Positions 47,356-60,209 of a DNA stretch of 64,000 nt are shown here, one piece after another. Every line of letters begins with the position of its first letter. Positions within the stretch are counted from its first letter, which is position 1. Both the position numbers and the translations under genes were made by a program. The stretch covers positions 74,189,843 to 74,253,842 of the forward strand of contig CM076260.1 of NCBI GenBank assembly GCA_038380795.1, read 5' to 3'. The notes under the pieces were generated by a model. The model was not told the origin of the DNA, did not search any database, and was given only the letters and a program-made list of their open reading frames with translations. The stretch comes from Pyrocephalus nanus. Its lineage: Eukaryota; Chordata; Aves; Passeriformes; Tyrannidae.

Positions 47356-49482
47356 CGGCCGCCGGGGGGAGCGGGGGGGAAGGCGGGTGCCCGACCGGGG
47401 AGCTCCGGCGGAGCCCATGAACGGGCAGGGGGCGACGGGGACCCCTGACGGGACCGGGGCCGGGACTGGCAGCGCTTCTCCCCGCTGGACGGGCCGGGCT
47501 GCTCGCCTGGAGGTGCCCTCGGGCTGGGAGAGTCGGCAGCCCCGGGGAGTCGTGTTGAGTATGGGCGGAATTTAATAATGTTTCGGTTTGGGATTCTTGT
47601 TTGTTTGTTTTTGTTTCTTTGTTTGGTTTTCCTCTTGAATAAAACACGGATCTTTCGACGTGTGAAAGTTTTAGGATTTGTTTTTGTTTTTTTTTTTTAA
47701 TAAGCCCCCGATGGTATTGGCATTTGTTTCACAGTAACTGTAGTCTAAGAAACAATCTTGCAACTTCTAAATAACAGAACTGTTGTTTTTTAACTCAAAA
47801 CAGTACTCGAATTTCACTTCTGCCAGTGAACGCAGTTATAATTATATGTAGATGTGTAATTTGTTTGCTTATTTTTGTAATAACCAACTGCAAAGAGGGA
47901 AGTAATGGTGCTCTTAGGTCACCCACATAATATCTCCAGTCTTGGCTTAAGGAAGAAAAAGGAAACTGCCATCCCAATGGGGACTCTGTGCATATATACT
48001 TATAAATAACTGAATTTTATAAGACCGTGACCTCTAATGTGGATGAGCTGCTCTCCTCCTCCCTCAGAGCAGCAGCAGTCAGCTGTCCTGAGCTAGGACT
48101 GCCCTCATTACCTGTACTGATGCTGACAAAAGGCTGGAGCCATGGGGAAATTCTGGAAGAAAACACCTTTCCTAGGACAGCTGGTGAAGAAAGGTGTATT
48201 GCTCACTGGGGGCATTTCTGCTGTCTTTTTGGCAAGGAGGATTTCAGTCTTCCTTGCCAACGGTTTAATAGAAAACAGCTCATTCTTGTTTTGGTAATCC
48301 AGGCTAATCTTTGTGTACAAGTGCTTGAGTAACTTCTTCTTATACTCTTAAATAGCAGTTTAAGAGTCCTGCAGTGAAATGCTTTTATTAAAAAGGCTTT
48401 CAAAAAATAAGCTTCAGAAGGTATATGAGCTAGTGCTGCTGGTAATTAAAAGTAAATGACTTTTCAAAGAAGTGACTGAAGTACGCTGGGATGCATTATC
48501 TCTGGTTTTGTCCTTTTTTATTTGTTCATTTACTTGCTAATTTGCAATTGGCCTTACGGTAACTCTTGAGAATGGGAGAAGCTCTACTTTATTAAACTTC
48601 TCTTGCTGTTTAAATAATAAAGTCCCTTTAATTATGTTGTACGGGTATTCCCTTATCTCACTGCTGAAGTTAAAATTGTTGTGGTTGATTCTAGGAAGAC
48701 ATTGACAGTGATTTTCCAGCTGAAGCTACAGTACATTTTTTACTATTGATAGGGCTTTTAGACCCTTATGAAGCTGAAGAGTGTTTAAATATTTGATTTA
48801 AAAAGAAAAACCCGAGTTTAGAGTTTTGTGGTTGCTTAAAACATAGTAATCATGGCAATATGCCACAAAGGAATGTACATGAACCCCCGAATGCTTACAC
48901 ACAGTGTTTTGTACACTTGAGATTAGGACCATGTCCGACGATGTCTTTTTTTCTTCCTAGTGCTTGATACTATTAGAGTTATCAATATCCTATACAGCTT
49001 TTTGAGATTGGACACTGCAAATGGCATGTTCTCATACATGGTATTGATAATTACAGTGCAGCAGCACTTTAAAAAACGATCACAAGCAAGTACTGTGTTG
49101 CCACTGGCTTCCTCCCTCTTTAAATTTAGATAAATCATCCTTTGTTCCTGTCAGTAAAGTGAAGTCAAAACTTTGGGCCTAAGCTGCTGCTGCTAGAATT
49201 GTAGTGGGGCCATGAAAGAAAAGAGGATTTATTTGCACCAGGATAAATTAATTGTGATGAACAGGAGGACAGAAAGCACTGCAAACAATGTTTTGTACTG
49301 ACAAAAGCAAAAACCCTAAAGGTTAATTCTGACTTTGTTCACAAATTAGGCACACTTGGTTAGGCTTTTTTTTTTGCTCGCCATAGCTTGAGCCTTTGAC
49401 AACTACTGAACCACCTGACCTTTCAAGTGAGATTTACTGGAGTGTGTGACACCTCACAAGTGCTCCTTGGGAGTTATGATTT

Positions 49483-49497
49483 CCCCCCCCCCCCCCC
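49483..49497. repeat. C15 homopolymer
   Basis: Fifteen consecutive C in the DISC1 intron; G-run on the minus strand. Length may be unstable or misread. Confidence 0.9.
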
Positions 49498-49576
49498 ATT
49501 TTAGTATTGTGTTTCTTTGAGCAAACTGTCTTTCTAATTGAGCAGAAACAGGCTGTGACCTTTTCTGGTTTTGGCC

Positions 49577-49680
49577 ATAATGCATATTAATGACTCCTGT
49601 GGAAAGGGGTTTCCTTACCTCCTTTGGAGTATTGGCCTCCAAGGTGAACAGAAAGGAACCTGCAGAGTTGCCATAGTGAT
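49577..49680. promoter_or_regulatory. POU-like and X-box-like motif cluster
   Basis: ATAATGCATATTAATGA (49577-49593) is a POU/octamer-like palindromic site and GTTGCCATAGTGAT (49667-49680) resembles an RFX X-box. The same two motif types occur together at 27390-27442 on the other side of the promoter. The surrounding sequence is unique-looking. This is motif evidence only. Confidence 0.25.
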
Positions 49681-50890
49681 TTCCAAGTTCATCCTTACCA
49701 TCTTGTGTCTTTTTCCAGAAAGCAGTCCTTTCATGCTGTGTCACTTAGATTAGGATTGAACCCAGGATATGTTGTAATACTATTCAATATTCTTGAAGGA
49801 AAACTGCTGAAAAACCCTTATGTATTCGGAATGAATGCGCCTTTTGTATCAACAGTCACCCGAGATAAAACTTGGCCCTCTGGCACTGAAGAAGGCTGCT
49901 GTGCCTATGTTAAGCATGGTAGTATCCTTATTTGAAGGTGTTTCCTTAATTCTGTATAACGTTAACATTATTTAAGACGTTTTTCTTTCTTCTTCTTTAG
50001 CATATAGGCACAGATTCCATTAACAGCTCATCTGAAAAATGCTTTCAGGGAGAAATGTTTCTTTATCAAGCCTGCTGCTGTGGAAACTGAGATCTGCTAT
50101 GGACATACTTTGTTTGTTAAACATCAGTCTTCTGTATGGAAATTGAATTAGCAATTGACATAGAGTTGCTCTCCTGTTTATTGATGCTGAGAATGTGAAG
50201 TGGCTTAATGAGTAATCTGAAGTCTGCAGGCAGAGGGGTGAGATCATGTGCTTGCCTCAAGTAGGGTTTCTTTGTTCGGTGTGATTCCTTTGGGACATGC
50301 AGAATTTGGATTCTGCCTTCCCTTTGTATGTACTGTAAAATGCTGCTTGCTCTGTTTCAGACCCTCCTTCATCTTACAGCCACGCTTCCTTCCAGAACAG
50401 CTCTTATTATCTCTGTGTGATAAATTTCTAATTGGGCCTTGCTGTCTAATGAGTATGATTGATGGCACTTTCTCTTCTTTCTCACCCCTTCCTCCATTCC
50501 CCTTTTGCTGCCTTGCAAATATGTGTGTTAGTTGTGTGACCCTGATGTCAGGGTAAATTGTCTAGTTACTCTGCTCCTTTTGCCTTCTGTCACTCTGTTT
50601 ATTTGTAATAATGACAAGTGTAAAAAAAACCTCACTGAAATGAGATTTTACCTTGAAAAGTAAATATTTACTACATAAACAGCGGTGTACTCATAATTAG
50701 GGATGGGAAGTGGGAAATGCATTTTCTTAGTAGTGCTTAGTGCTTTAGTTTAAAAGTTGCGTGCATTACCTCTATTTATGGATTGAATGAAACAGTAACC
50801 AAGCCAGAAGTACAAATGAAGAGAAATTTGCTAAACACACTGTATGCATGCTCAGATTATTTTAAAAAATATATATATTTTGTAGCAAAA

Positions 50891-50918
50891 TTTAATGAGA
50901 TTATAAAATCTCATTAAA
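50891..50918. repeat. 12-bp perfect inverted repeat, 4-nt loop
   Basis: TTTAATGAGATT at 50891-50902 pairs exactly with 50907-50918 around loop ATAA. AT-rich; cruciform-prone but of unknown role. Confidence 0.9.
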
Positions 50919-53900
50919 AAAGAGCTCTGTGGGAAAAGTGACTCCTTGAAAAAAGAAGCAGAATGAATGTCACGTGTGTGAACTTTCCGTGTTCTCTGCA
51001 GTGGCTGAAGAGCTGGTTGTTTGAAGGGGTTTAGTGTGCTCTTGTTGAAGTTTTGCTTTGCTGGGCTGAGAGGTCAGTGGGGCAGGAAACAATTATAGAG
51101 GAAAATCTCTTAGTAGGGAAACTCTGAGGCAATCTGTAGAGCAAAGTCAAGGGGTTGATAGAGAGCATTCCAAAACTAAACAGGAATGGAAGGGTTAGTA
51201 GCTGTGGCATTGGTGTAGCTTTTCAAGACCCTGCTTAATTGTGAATAATAATGGAAAATTAGAATCAAATGATAGTGATGTTTTCAATGTGTCTGTAGAT
51301 AATGAAGTTTGTCAGTGGCTTCATGACTTTGCTGATTGATGGGGTGAGCAGCTTAGTCCCCATCTATCTGACAGCACTTTGAGTTTAAATCACCAGTCAG
51401 GCTTTTAGGTCTGAAAAATATGTTTTGAGCATTGAAGGAGACCATTCTTAGGGTCTTTTTGTTTTGTTTTTGGAAAGCCATAAAGTCTCCAGAGAGCTTG
51501 GGAAGGGGAAGAATAGTGTTTTTATGCTAGTCAACTGCTTTCATGCCATTTTACTGGGATACTTAAAGTATTTTGCTACCAGTCTTTAATGACATGTTGG
51601 TAAGCATCCTTTCCACTGACATATCAGCTTAGTCTTATGGGTTCTCACTCCTGTAGATATGCAGGCACCTGGAATGGTGCCTAGGGGAGACTATTTGCAA
51701 GGCCAAATGCTTATAGTCACAGGGTTTTCCTTTATGTTCCTAATGCTTGTGGTCTGGTTGTTCCCCTTTCCCACACACATAAATGCCTTACTTCAGGGAA
51801 ACACCATGAGGTTCCAAGGAAGGAACATCACCAAGCCAGTTCAGTGTGGTAAATCCAGGCAGCCTCAGCTCCGTAAAGTATCTGACTCTTTGTTGCAAAG
51901 GTCAAGCTGATCATATCAAATTAGTTTTCTCCTCTTGTGGGAGAGCATGGCTTTGGGAACAAGAGCTTTCCATCCTTGTTGGGATTTTGGACAAGGATGG
52001 TAACTGAGGCAGGGATGAGATTGAATTTCATTGTGCTAGTCTAAGTTCCAGGTGCTTCCTGTTGCTGATGGCCCATGGAGACCCAGATGATGGAGGGAGA
52101 AGGGCAGCACAGCCATTTGCTGGGGCCTGGCTGTTCCTGTTTCGTGAGTAGCACATTAACCTGTCAGTATTTGCACTAATAGCTCAGGCTGAGCTGTGGC
52201 TGTGTTTGCATTCCTAGCTCTGCTCTTGCAGAGCCATAGGCACACCAATCTTGGGAGCATATGACAAACACCTGCTGAGTTTGGTGATTATTTATATTGC
52301 TATAGTAAGACTTCCTTAATGTTAGCATCTTTTTTGTTGCAATGTCCCCAGTGGGAGTGATGCGGATAGGGTGCAGGTATCTCTGCTTCAGCAGTGATGT
52401 GGAGTCTCAGGAGCATGGGATGCTCTTGGACACCCTGGATGGTCCCAGGCTATGCTGCCACTGCAATGGGGCAGCACTGTTTTGCCTGGGCAACATGCTG
52501 AAAACTTGTTCCCTTTCTGCCAGAGCCCTTGTTTAAGGGAGCAGGACATTTTTATTTGCTTAGAGCTGTGAAAATCTTGAGGAGACCCTCACTAAATTGT
52601 GTGAGAAGGGCCTGGTCACTGTTGCCTCGAGTGCAGCATCAGAGCAGCTGATTTTCTGTGTGGTTTTGCTTCCAAACTAGTTAATAATCAACAGGTATTG
52701 TGTTTCCCTTTTCCCTGGGGAACCTGAACATGGGGATGGAGAGACAGCTGCTATAGTGTTTCCATGCATGGAGTCTGCTGGGATCTCGTACAGACTTGGC
52801 TATGAGAAGAGCTGTTTCACTTAATAATTCCCTCTGAGCGGTGCACCAGAGCTGGATGTCTGCTTCCTGTGAGAAGAATGAAGATGGGAAAATCCAATTT
52901 TGCCGGGGGGTCTTGGATTGCTGTAAAGTCAGAAAAGATCAGCTTCTACTTTTCTTTGTATGCAGCAAGCAGTAGTGATAAGGTATTTGTTTTTTTAGTA
53001 GATTGAAAATTTTCCTGCTATGGTGCCAGCTTTTGCCAATGACAGAATTTTCCATGGGATCATCTGTTCTAGGGTCAAGTTAGGAACCATTTCACGTTAG
53101 CCAAGGAGGTGTTTTCTGCCCACCTTGAATATAGTTACAATGTATAGTTTTTCAGAAGTACATTTGTTACCAAGTTTTTCTGTATGAGGTAGCACTGGGA
53201 GCTACTGTTGCTGTTTTGGGAAGAACAATCCATAACAATTCTGATTGCCCTTTGTGAAACCTACTGACTTGCCCTGTTGTTCTTTAGGGCCTTCTGTTTA
53301 TCCTTTAGAGTGCAGTTAGTAAGGTTTTCCATCTTTGGGTTGCAGAGTTTATATATTCATGCCATTCACTTTCTGAATTAATTTCATATAATTTTAAAAC
53401 AATTCAGCTTTGTTATGACTGGTGATGGTGTGTAACAACCCTTTTGTTGTGCTTCTAGTGAATTTGGTGTGGCACTGAATTTCTTGATGAGAGTACAGAC
53501 CTTTCTCCTGAATCTGGATGCACGCAAACTTCTTACATACTGCTTTTTGCTGCCCTTAGTGAAACTCTGTGTGCTTTGCCTGGCTATAAAGTTGGAAGCC
53601 TAGGCATTATATGTGGCCTTAGTAAGTTTAAAGTGACTGTGGTTTTAATGCTGAGAGGCCAAGTATGACTGTTCAATGCGAGCCATGAGAAGTACATGGG
53701 GTTGCTGTGTTTCTTCTAGGTCTCTTAGGAGTAATTGTTCTACATGTTAGCTGTCTAAAAGTGATCTCTAATGATTTGAAAATCATGATATAAAATATGA
53801 GAGGAATCTTTGAGAGGAGGATTGCAATGCAGGGAGCAAGTAGGGAATAATACTAGTAGTAATAATAATCAAAATCAAACAGACCAGCTAAAGACAGTGC

Positions 53901-54999
53901 AGAGAACAATTGGGAATTCTGGGTAGCAGCCTGTGTATGTATTTTGAGCACCAACATTGCTTAGTAATGGAAGAAGAACAAGACCAGCCCCAGAAATCCC
54001 TCAAAAACCAAACCAAGAAAGAGAAGAGGAGATACGGAAATAGCTATATTTGCTACTTAGTTCAGTTATAGAGAACATATACACTTCTATCACACTTATG
54101 GCTGTCTCATACAGCTGTGTGGCAGACTACTCAGGTTTGACTTTTTCCCTGTTCATGTCATAATCAGACTTCATGGGCTGGATAGGGTAGCGGCAGTATT
54201 TCCTGGGCAGAGGTAGTCTTCCTCCTTACCTTTCCAAGAAATTTGTGTGAGAGGCAGGTTTTGTTGCAGCTGTTCAGACATGATGTTAGATTTTTTCTGT
54301 GTGTGTAATGCCCTTGGAACCATTTAAGGGATTATGTTTTTGAAAGGCAAGTGTCTTCAGAGAGTTATAGTCTCACAGATGGCTCCGTCTTCTCCTCCAG
54401 TTGGCAAGCAGCCTAGGAAAAGGTATCCAGATAATTTTTAATGTAGTAAACCAAATAATGCCTTGAGAGAAATGCTCTTCAATATTTGTTACAGTCAATA
54501 AAAAAGCCTCAATAATAAGCATTTTGTGAAATAACTGCAGTAGATCAAAGTGACATCTAAGTGATGCTCAGGAGCGTTGTTTAATCACCAGCTAACTACT
54601 AAAGGCCTTCTGCTGTGGAACAATTGGAGTTCCTATGTTCTTTTGCCTTATTGTATCTGCCTCGCTTAAGGCCCTGACCATCACCAAAGCTTGTGATTTC
54701 TCTATATGTGTGTGTCTATCATGGATGCTTAAATGCTGTTTGAGAACTTATTTCTAGTACTGAACTTTATTCTGACCTTTATTCATTGAAAGTCAGCTGC
54801 TTTCAGCTTCCAGGATGTGACAGAACTATTGCTTGCAAACTTACTTGTGACTCATTTTTGGAATTAAATCAGGTAGGTTGCTTTCTTGCAAGGTGGGATG
54901 CATCTTCACAAATGAAACTCTTGAACTTTTGGTCTGTGTATAGTTAACTAGTGGAATACTGAAATCCTGACATATATATTTAAATCTTAGAGGTATAAT

Positions 55000-55325
55000 A
55001 AGATAGTTTGGACTGGAGGAAGCTTCAGATGGTCTCTGGTCCAATTCCCTGTTCAAAGCAGGACTGACTTTGAGGTTGTGTCAGGTTGCTCAGGGCTTTA
55101 TCCTGTTGGTCTCTTAAAAGCTCCAAGGAGACTGCAACCTGCTCTACTTCTTGGCTGCTCTCGGATAAAAAAGTTTTTCTTAGTATCCAGTTGGAACCTT
55201 TTTTATTTTGTTATGCCCATCTCTTGCTTGGCCTGTCTCTGTGCGCTGCTGTGTATGGCTTGCTGTCATCCTCTCTATTGGTATGTAATATCTTCAGAAA
55301 ATTGTTACTAGTAGAGGGTAATTAG
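55000..55325 (-). mobile_element. Old CR1 3' fragment, reverse orientation
   Basis: Reads as a CR1 3' region: TTTGGACTGGAGGAAGCTTC, GGTCCAATTCCCTGTTCAAA GCAGGACTGACTT, CAGGTTGCTCAGGGC and AGTATCCAGTTGGAACC follow the family's usual order. It is diverged and without a coding frame, inside DISC1 intron 1. Confidence 0.8.
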
Positions 55326-58300
55326 GGGGTCGTTTCTAACATCTTTAGAAGCCTAAGAGTAGCACACTTGGCATTCTTTGATTTGCTTTCCTTTCTATAG
55401 CAGAAAATATCACTACACTTAATGAAATTTACCATTGCTGCAAATATCTCTTTATACCCAAAGAGGGCATTCTAACCTCAAAGATGTTCTTATTTCTGCC
55501 TTCATGGCACTCTCTCTGGTGCAGAGTCCTTGTTTATGACTCAGACTTTAAGGTAATTTAAGTTCAAGACATTTCATATGTTTTTGTTCAATAAAGCACT
55601 ATGACACTTTTATTGTACAGAAATGAAAACATGTGTCTTCTTAGTATCTATCATAGTTTTGTTGTCATCTTTTTGTTTTTGTAAGGCTAGTCATGCAAGG
55701 TGTTCCTGCTCACAGAGGTTTGGAAAGAGAGGACACTTTCTAGGTTGTGAAACTTTTGCAAGTTTGTTCAAAATGCTGTGAGTTTTCCTTTTCCGCTAGT
55801 CAGGAGAAAATTTAAAAGGCTTCCAGCAAAAGGTAGCACTGTTTCACTTGGAAATGAAAGGATCCTGTCAATTAACTACTTATGTCTCTAGACTGTCTTA
55901 GTGGACTTCCTTGGCACAGATATTTTATACATATATTTTCCAGTCTCAGATCTGTGGATTAGTATAGAGTTGTTTCAGTTTGGAGTACACAAATGTAGAC
56001 AGGTTCAAGTCATTACAGATAAGTTAAGGAGTCATCTAAATACGATGTTTATATTTGCTTCAAATTTCTGGTGAAAATGTAAGTTAAACCCTAAGTTTCA
56101 AGTAAAAATTCACTGGACAGGATAGCATTATTGCAGGGTCTGCCTCAGGGGGGACCTGTGACTCCAAGGCTTGATAGTTTAGATAATAGAAAGATAAAAT
56201 TCCCCCCTAAGTGCTACCTTTAAATCTCCAGTCTATTCCATAAAGGCAGGGGTTCTAAAGGTACAAAGCCTTAGGTGTATTCTGATAGCAAAAATACTTA
56301 TTTTCTAGCTGCCTTTCAGGAGTCCTGTTTTAGTAATTTTTCTGTCATGGGCATGCTTTGCGACCAGGGTAAGCTGTGTAGCTTCTCATATGGCCCGCTC
56401 TAACCACAAAGCAGTGCATCAGACCACTGCTGTACCTCAGAACTGATGGGATCAAATGTCTCTGAAAATGCATGGCTTTCCTTGCAAGGCAGCTGCAGCA
56501 GTTCTGCCTGCTACTCCTTAATAGTAATACTTGTCAGGAGTATTTATGTGTAAACCTGAAAGAAGCAGGGGAAGAAACCTGCTGCTGCTACTACGCTAGT
56601 AGTACCTGTGTACCTGTTCCACACACCTGAAAGGGATAGGCAGATGTGAGCTACCTTGCACAGGATCCTGCTAATCCTGGATTCAGAATTCAGGTTTTCT
56701 AACGCAAGTAATAAATTTAAAAAATAATAACAATAAAAAAATATATATATGTTGAAAGTAACGAGTTAACCATCTATATTTATTCTGGAAAACAGTTTGA
56801 ATGACACTCAACGTTTTCCTCTGCCAAGCTTTTTGTTACTGAAGCAGGTCTATTCAGGTGTGAGTGTTTAACACCATATGGTACAATATACACCTTTTTT
56901 ATCCACTTAAAATGCTAAGCTGGGTCTGGAATATGGTGACCTGAAAAAGTGCTTCACTGGCTTATTCTTTTAATACAGAGAATATTTTTGAAAGGCCAGT
57001 CTGGTTTTTGAGTGTACTTCTCATTATTTTTTTAACTTGAAGTATTTTGCTGAAGACTGAGAGTCCTTGGCACCCAAGAAACATCTGCAAGCTATCTCAT
57101 ATAAGGGTACAATTTCCTTAAAGGCTAATACTATGCTTTAATGTACCTGGGTAACAAAAGCAGACAGGTAAGGTTCAGTGAGAGGTGGCAGATCCTGTGG
57201 CTTTGTACGTAGGTTGTAGTACTTTAGTGAATTACAAATAGCATGTGACAGAAATATGTTAAAAAAAACTTATGGCAAAAGTGTGTGCTTTTGTTGAGCA
57301 GCATAGACATGTGTTAATAAGTGAAGTGTAGCCTGTATTATTAGGTAATATATGTTAGCCCAGGGAGACTGTCAGAGTAAATTGTGGCAGGTAATTGTCT
57401 TGATTTCCTAGACATGAATAACAGTGATTTACAGTCATGGGAAAGAAGCTCTTTCAAGAGTGTTTTTATCAAGATGATCTCAAAGGGGATGAATGGAGTC
57501 AGTGTGCCTTTAGAGTGAGGTTTGGTTTAGATTGTCATACAAACTCTTGTGTGTGCTGTGAAAGAGGTAAAAGGAGCCCTGAGAACTGGCTGAAGTCCTG
57601 GTAGCTAAAAGGCTGAGCACCTGGAGGGAGGCAATGAAATCCATGAACACATCTGAAGTGGAGTTGGATTCCTTTTAAATGCACCTGGGGAAGCCTAGAA
57701 ACTTCTGAGCCCTGCTGATGGGAAGTGTGGAGTAGGAAGGCTCTCTATCCAGGAAGGGATGGGGTTGTCTGATGAGCTGAAGGGCCTGGAAGCTCATAGG
57801 AAGAGGATTTTTGGAGGTAAGTTGAGGCATGCTTGTTTGCTGTTGTGAGAGGAATGCTGTCAAGGGGGGCATGAAAGGAGGCTTGTGCATGTTGGGGTCA
57901 TCACAAAAAGAATAAACTGGAAAGGACCAGAGAAGTGGTATTGAGGAATGATATTGGAAAAGAGGGTATCTCTGTGGCTTTGAACATTGTTTGGGAGCTT
58001 TATTGTCGCTCTAGGCTGTGAAGTGTGACCTATGCAGAGTTTGCTCTAAGATCCAGGGCAGCAAATGGAATCATTTCTGGATCAACTCTCTTTTTCACTT
58101 GAAGAGAAATGAGCGCTTGGGTTGAGAGAAGTAACTGGGGAGCAAGGATTGAAATGGAAGTTGGTGTAAAAGAAGGCAGGATTTGATGGGAGCGGTGAAA
58201 AGCATGTGCAGTGTTGGGATGGAGACAAAAATGAGTAAAGTGACAGTCAAAGTAAATCTGTTGGTGTTGGTGATGTCCTCACTCAGTCTCTAGTCTGACT

Positions 58301-59453
58301 GGCTGCTGCTTGACTGTATCCCCTGATCGTTGTCTGCTTCTAGTGGAAGTCAAATAGCTTTTGACTGTGCATAAACGTGCTTTGGTCCTGTTGACTCTTT
58401 AGTCTGCAGTCATGGTGTGAGATGCAGGGGATAACTCTCAACTCCTGCCTGGAGCTGAGTAAGCAGTTGCTCGAATCTGTGTTCCTGGAGTACCTGGTGA
58501 TGTGGTTTGGAAATACCAGGTTTGGCCTCTAATACCAGGGTTCATACCTGGGAAGGTATGGACAGCTAGCTGTCTAGCCGTGGTAGGTGCCTTCTTTGAG
58601 TGCTCTGTAACCATTTCTTGAGGTCTTCTCATCCTCTGTACTAATTGCCATTGTCTCTGTGCTGCCATGTGTGCTAAATTCTGTAATTCAGTGCCATTGC
58701 CTTCTAGAGAGAAACTCTATTCTTTCTTGGAATGTTAATTTTTTTAAAATTCTTTTAAAGATACCTGCCTTGCTCTAGGGAGAGTGACTTCTGTCGCACT
58801 GTATTTAGAAGGACCAGTGACTTCTGCTAGAAGAGAGGTGTTCTTGCCTTCGGTTAGCATTCTCCTGCAGTTGCAGCAATATCTGCTATAGTACTTCTTC
58901 CAAAGCTTGTTCATAGATAATTTGAGAATTTCCTGAACAGTCTACTTTTCTCCTCCATGCTAGAGGAAAAGGATATAGCTGATGTGCTCACTTTTGTGTT
59001 CTCAGGCCCAATAAAACAAACTTCCAGCTTCTCTTTTGTCTGTCTACAGGCATGGGTAAGGGTTGTAAAGGTCAAGTCATACTCTTAGCAAAGGTCTCAA
59101 AAGGGATATTGTGTGTGCCTTTCCTGCTTAGCAGTGAAGGTCTCCAAGGGAGCTGCAGTCTGCTTGCTGGAGCACAAAGGTTGACCCCTTGCAGGTTATA
59201 ACATCTGCAGGCTGATGATGCTGCTGAGTAATCTCTAAATTTAGCAAGGACTTGTGTTAAGTGAAGTTGCTTGTGTTGCTGTTGAGGATGGGAGAGCAGT
59301 GCTGCAGTTTGTGCCTCGTGGGTTCAGCTGAGAATCTTCATCTTGCCACTTGGAGTGTCAGTTTATTGTCAGCTGGCAAAAGTGCAGTCCACACAGTTGC
59401 TGCTGCAAAGAGCAAAGAATACCTGAGAAATTTTTTTTGAGCATAAAGAGTTA

Positions 59454-59475
59454 CAGGGCTTCATGTGAAGCCCTG
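59454..59475. repeat. 10-bp perfect inverted repeat, 2-nt spacer
   Basis: CAGGGCTTCA at 59454-59463 is complementary to 59466-59475 with TG between. A nearly perfect palindrome in DISC1 intron 1. Confidence 0.85.
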
Positions 59476-60189
59476 AGATTTTCCTTTCAGGGGAGCGGGT
59501 TGAGGGACCAGCACCACTTGTTTTGCCTTCCTTCTGGCTACAGGTTGGTCTGGTGTCCTATGCATAGCTAGCTGTAACTGCAGTTTGTGTTCATGCCTGG
59601 CTTTTACAGCAGCTGGTATTTAAGCTGCATCCTGGGATAGTGTGCTATCTGTGGGAAACTAGTGCTCAGGTTTCCTTGTGTTTGCAGCTCTGTTCCATCT
59701 CCATTGTTGCCTAGGCCTCATGGGCATTGCATCTGACAGCCCGTAAGGTGAACCTCGTTCATCAGGCAAAGGAAGGGCGTTTGTCCTAGGACTTTGATAT
59801 TAAATTGTAAAGCTAAAAGAATTCGGACTCCTCACCCTTGGCGATATAGGAACTGCCACGTTGTTTTATTTCCATTATATGTGATCACTACTGAGCTGTT
59901 AAGAGAAAATTACTTTCTATTTCAGTAAACTCAATTCTGGTTTCAGACTGACTGTGCATCAGATGCTTAATTTGGAACCCACTCTCTTGGTGAAATTAAA
60001 AATTCAAATCTCCAAGCTGGAGCACTCAAACTGTGCTTGAATTAGAAATTGACTGCTGTCAATGTGCTCTCACACTTCACTTTTTTTTTTTTTAAATTCT
60101 TCCCTCCCCTCTCACCCCCCCGATGAGTTTTATATTAGAGTCTTGCTGTAGATGATCTGACTGAGCAGAAGTAGTGGGAATCCATGCTG

Positions 60190-60209
60190 TCACTCTGTAG
60201 ACAGAGTGA
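60190..60209. repeat. 9-bp inverted repeat, 2-nt spacer
   Basis: TCACTCTGT at 60190-60198 pairs with ACAGAGTGA at 60201-60209. Short; could arise by chance. Confidence 0.7.

Larger units (their letters stand above)
46960..47560 (+). promoter_or_regulatory. DISC1: CpG island, likely DISC1 promoter and 5' end
   Basis: About 600 bp of very GC-rich, CpG-dense sequence, sharply unlike the AT-rich flanks and the only such island in the window. It lacks a TATA box near the presumed start but has Sp1-like GC boxes (GGCCCGCCCC near 47156). The vertebrate order EGLN1-TSNAX-DISC1 makes DISC1 the expected next gene on this strand. The transcription start cannot be placed exactly but should lie upstream of 47230. 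Confidence 0.75.

Noticed and set aside
46952..47647. Long open frames (163-231 codons) on both strands across the CpG island
   Set aside because: GC-rich DNA has few stop codons, so long frames on both strands are expected; only the short segment ending at the 47302 donor fits a known gene.
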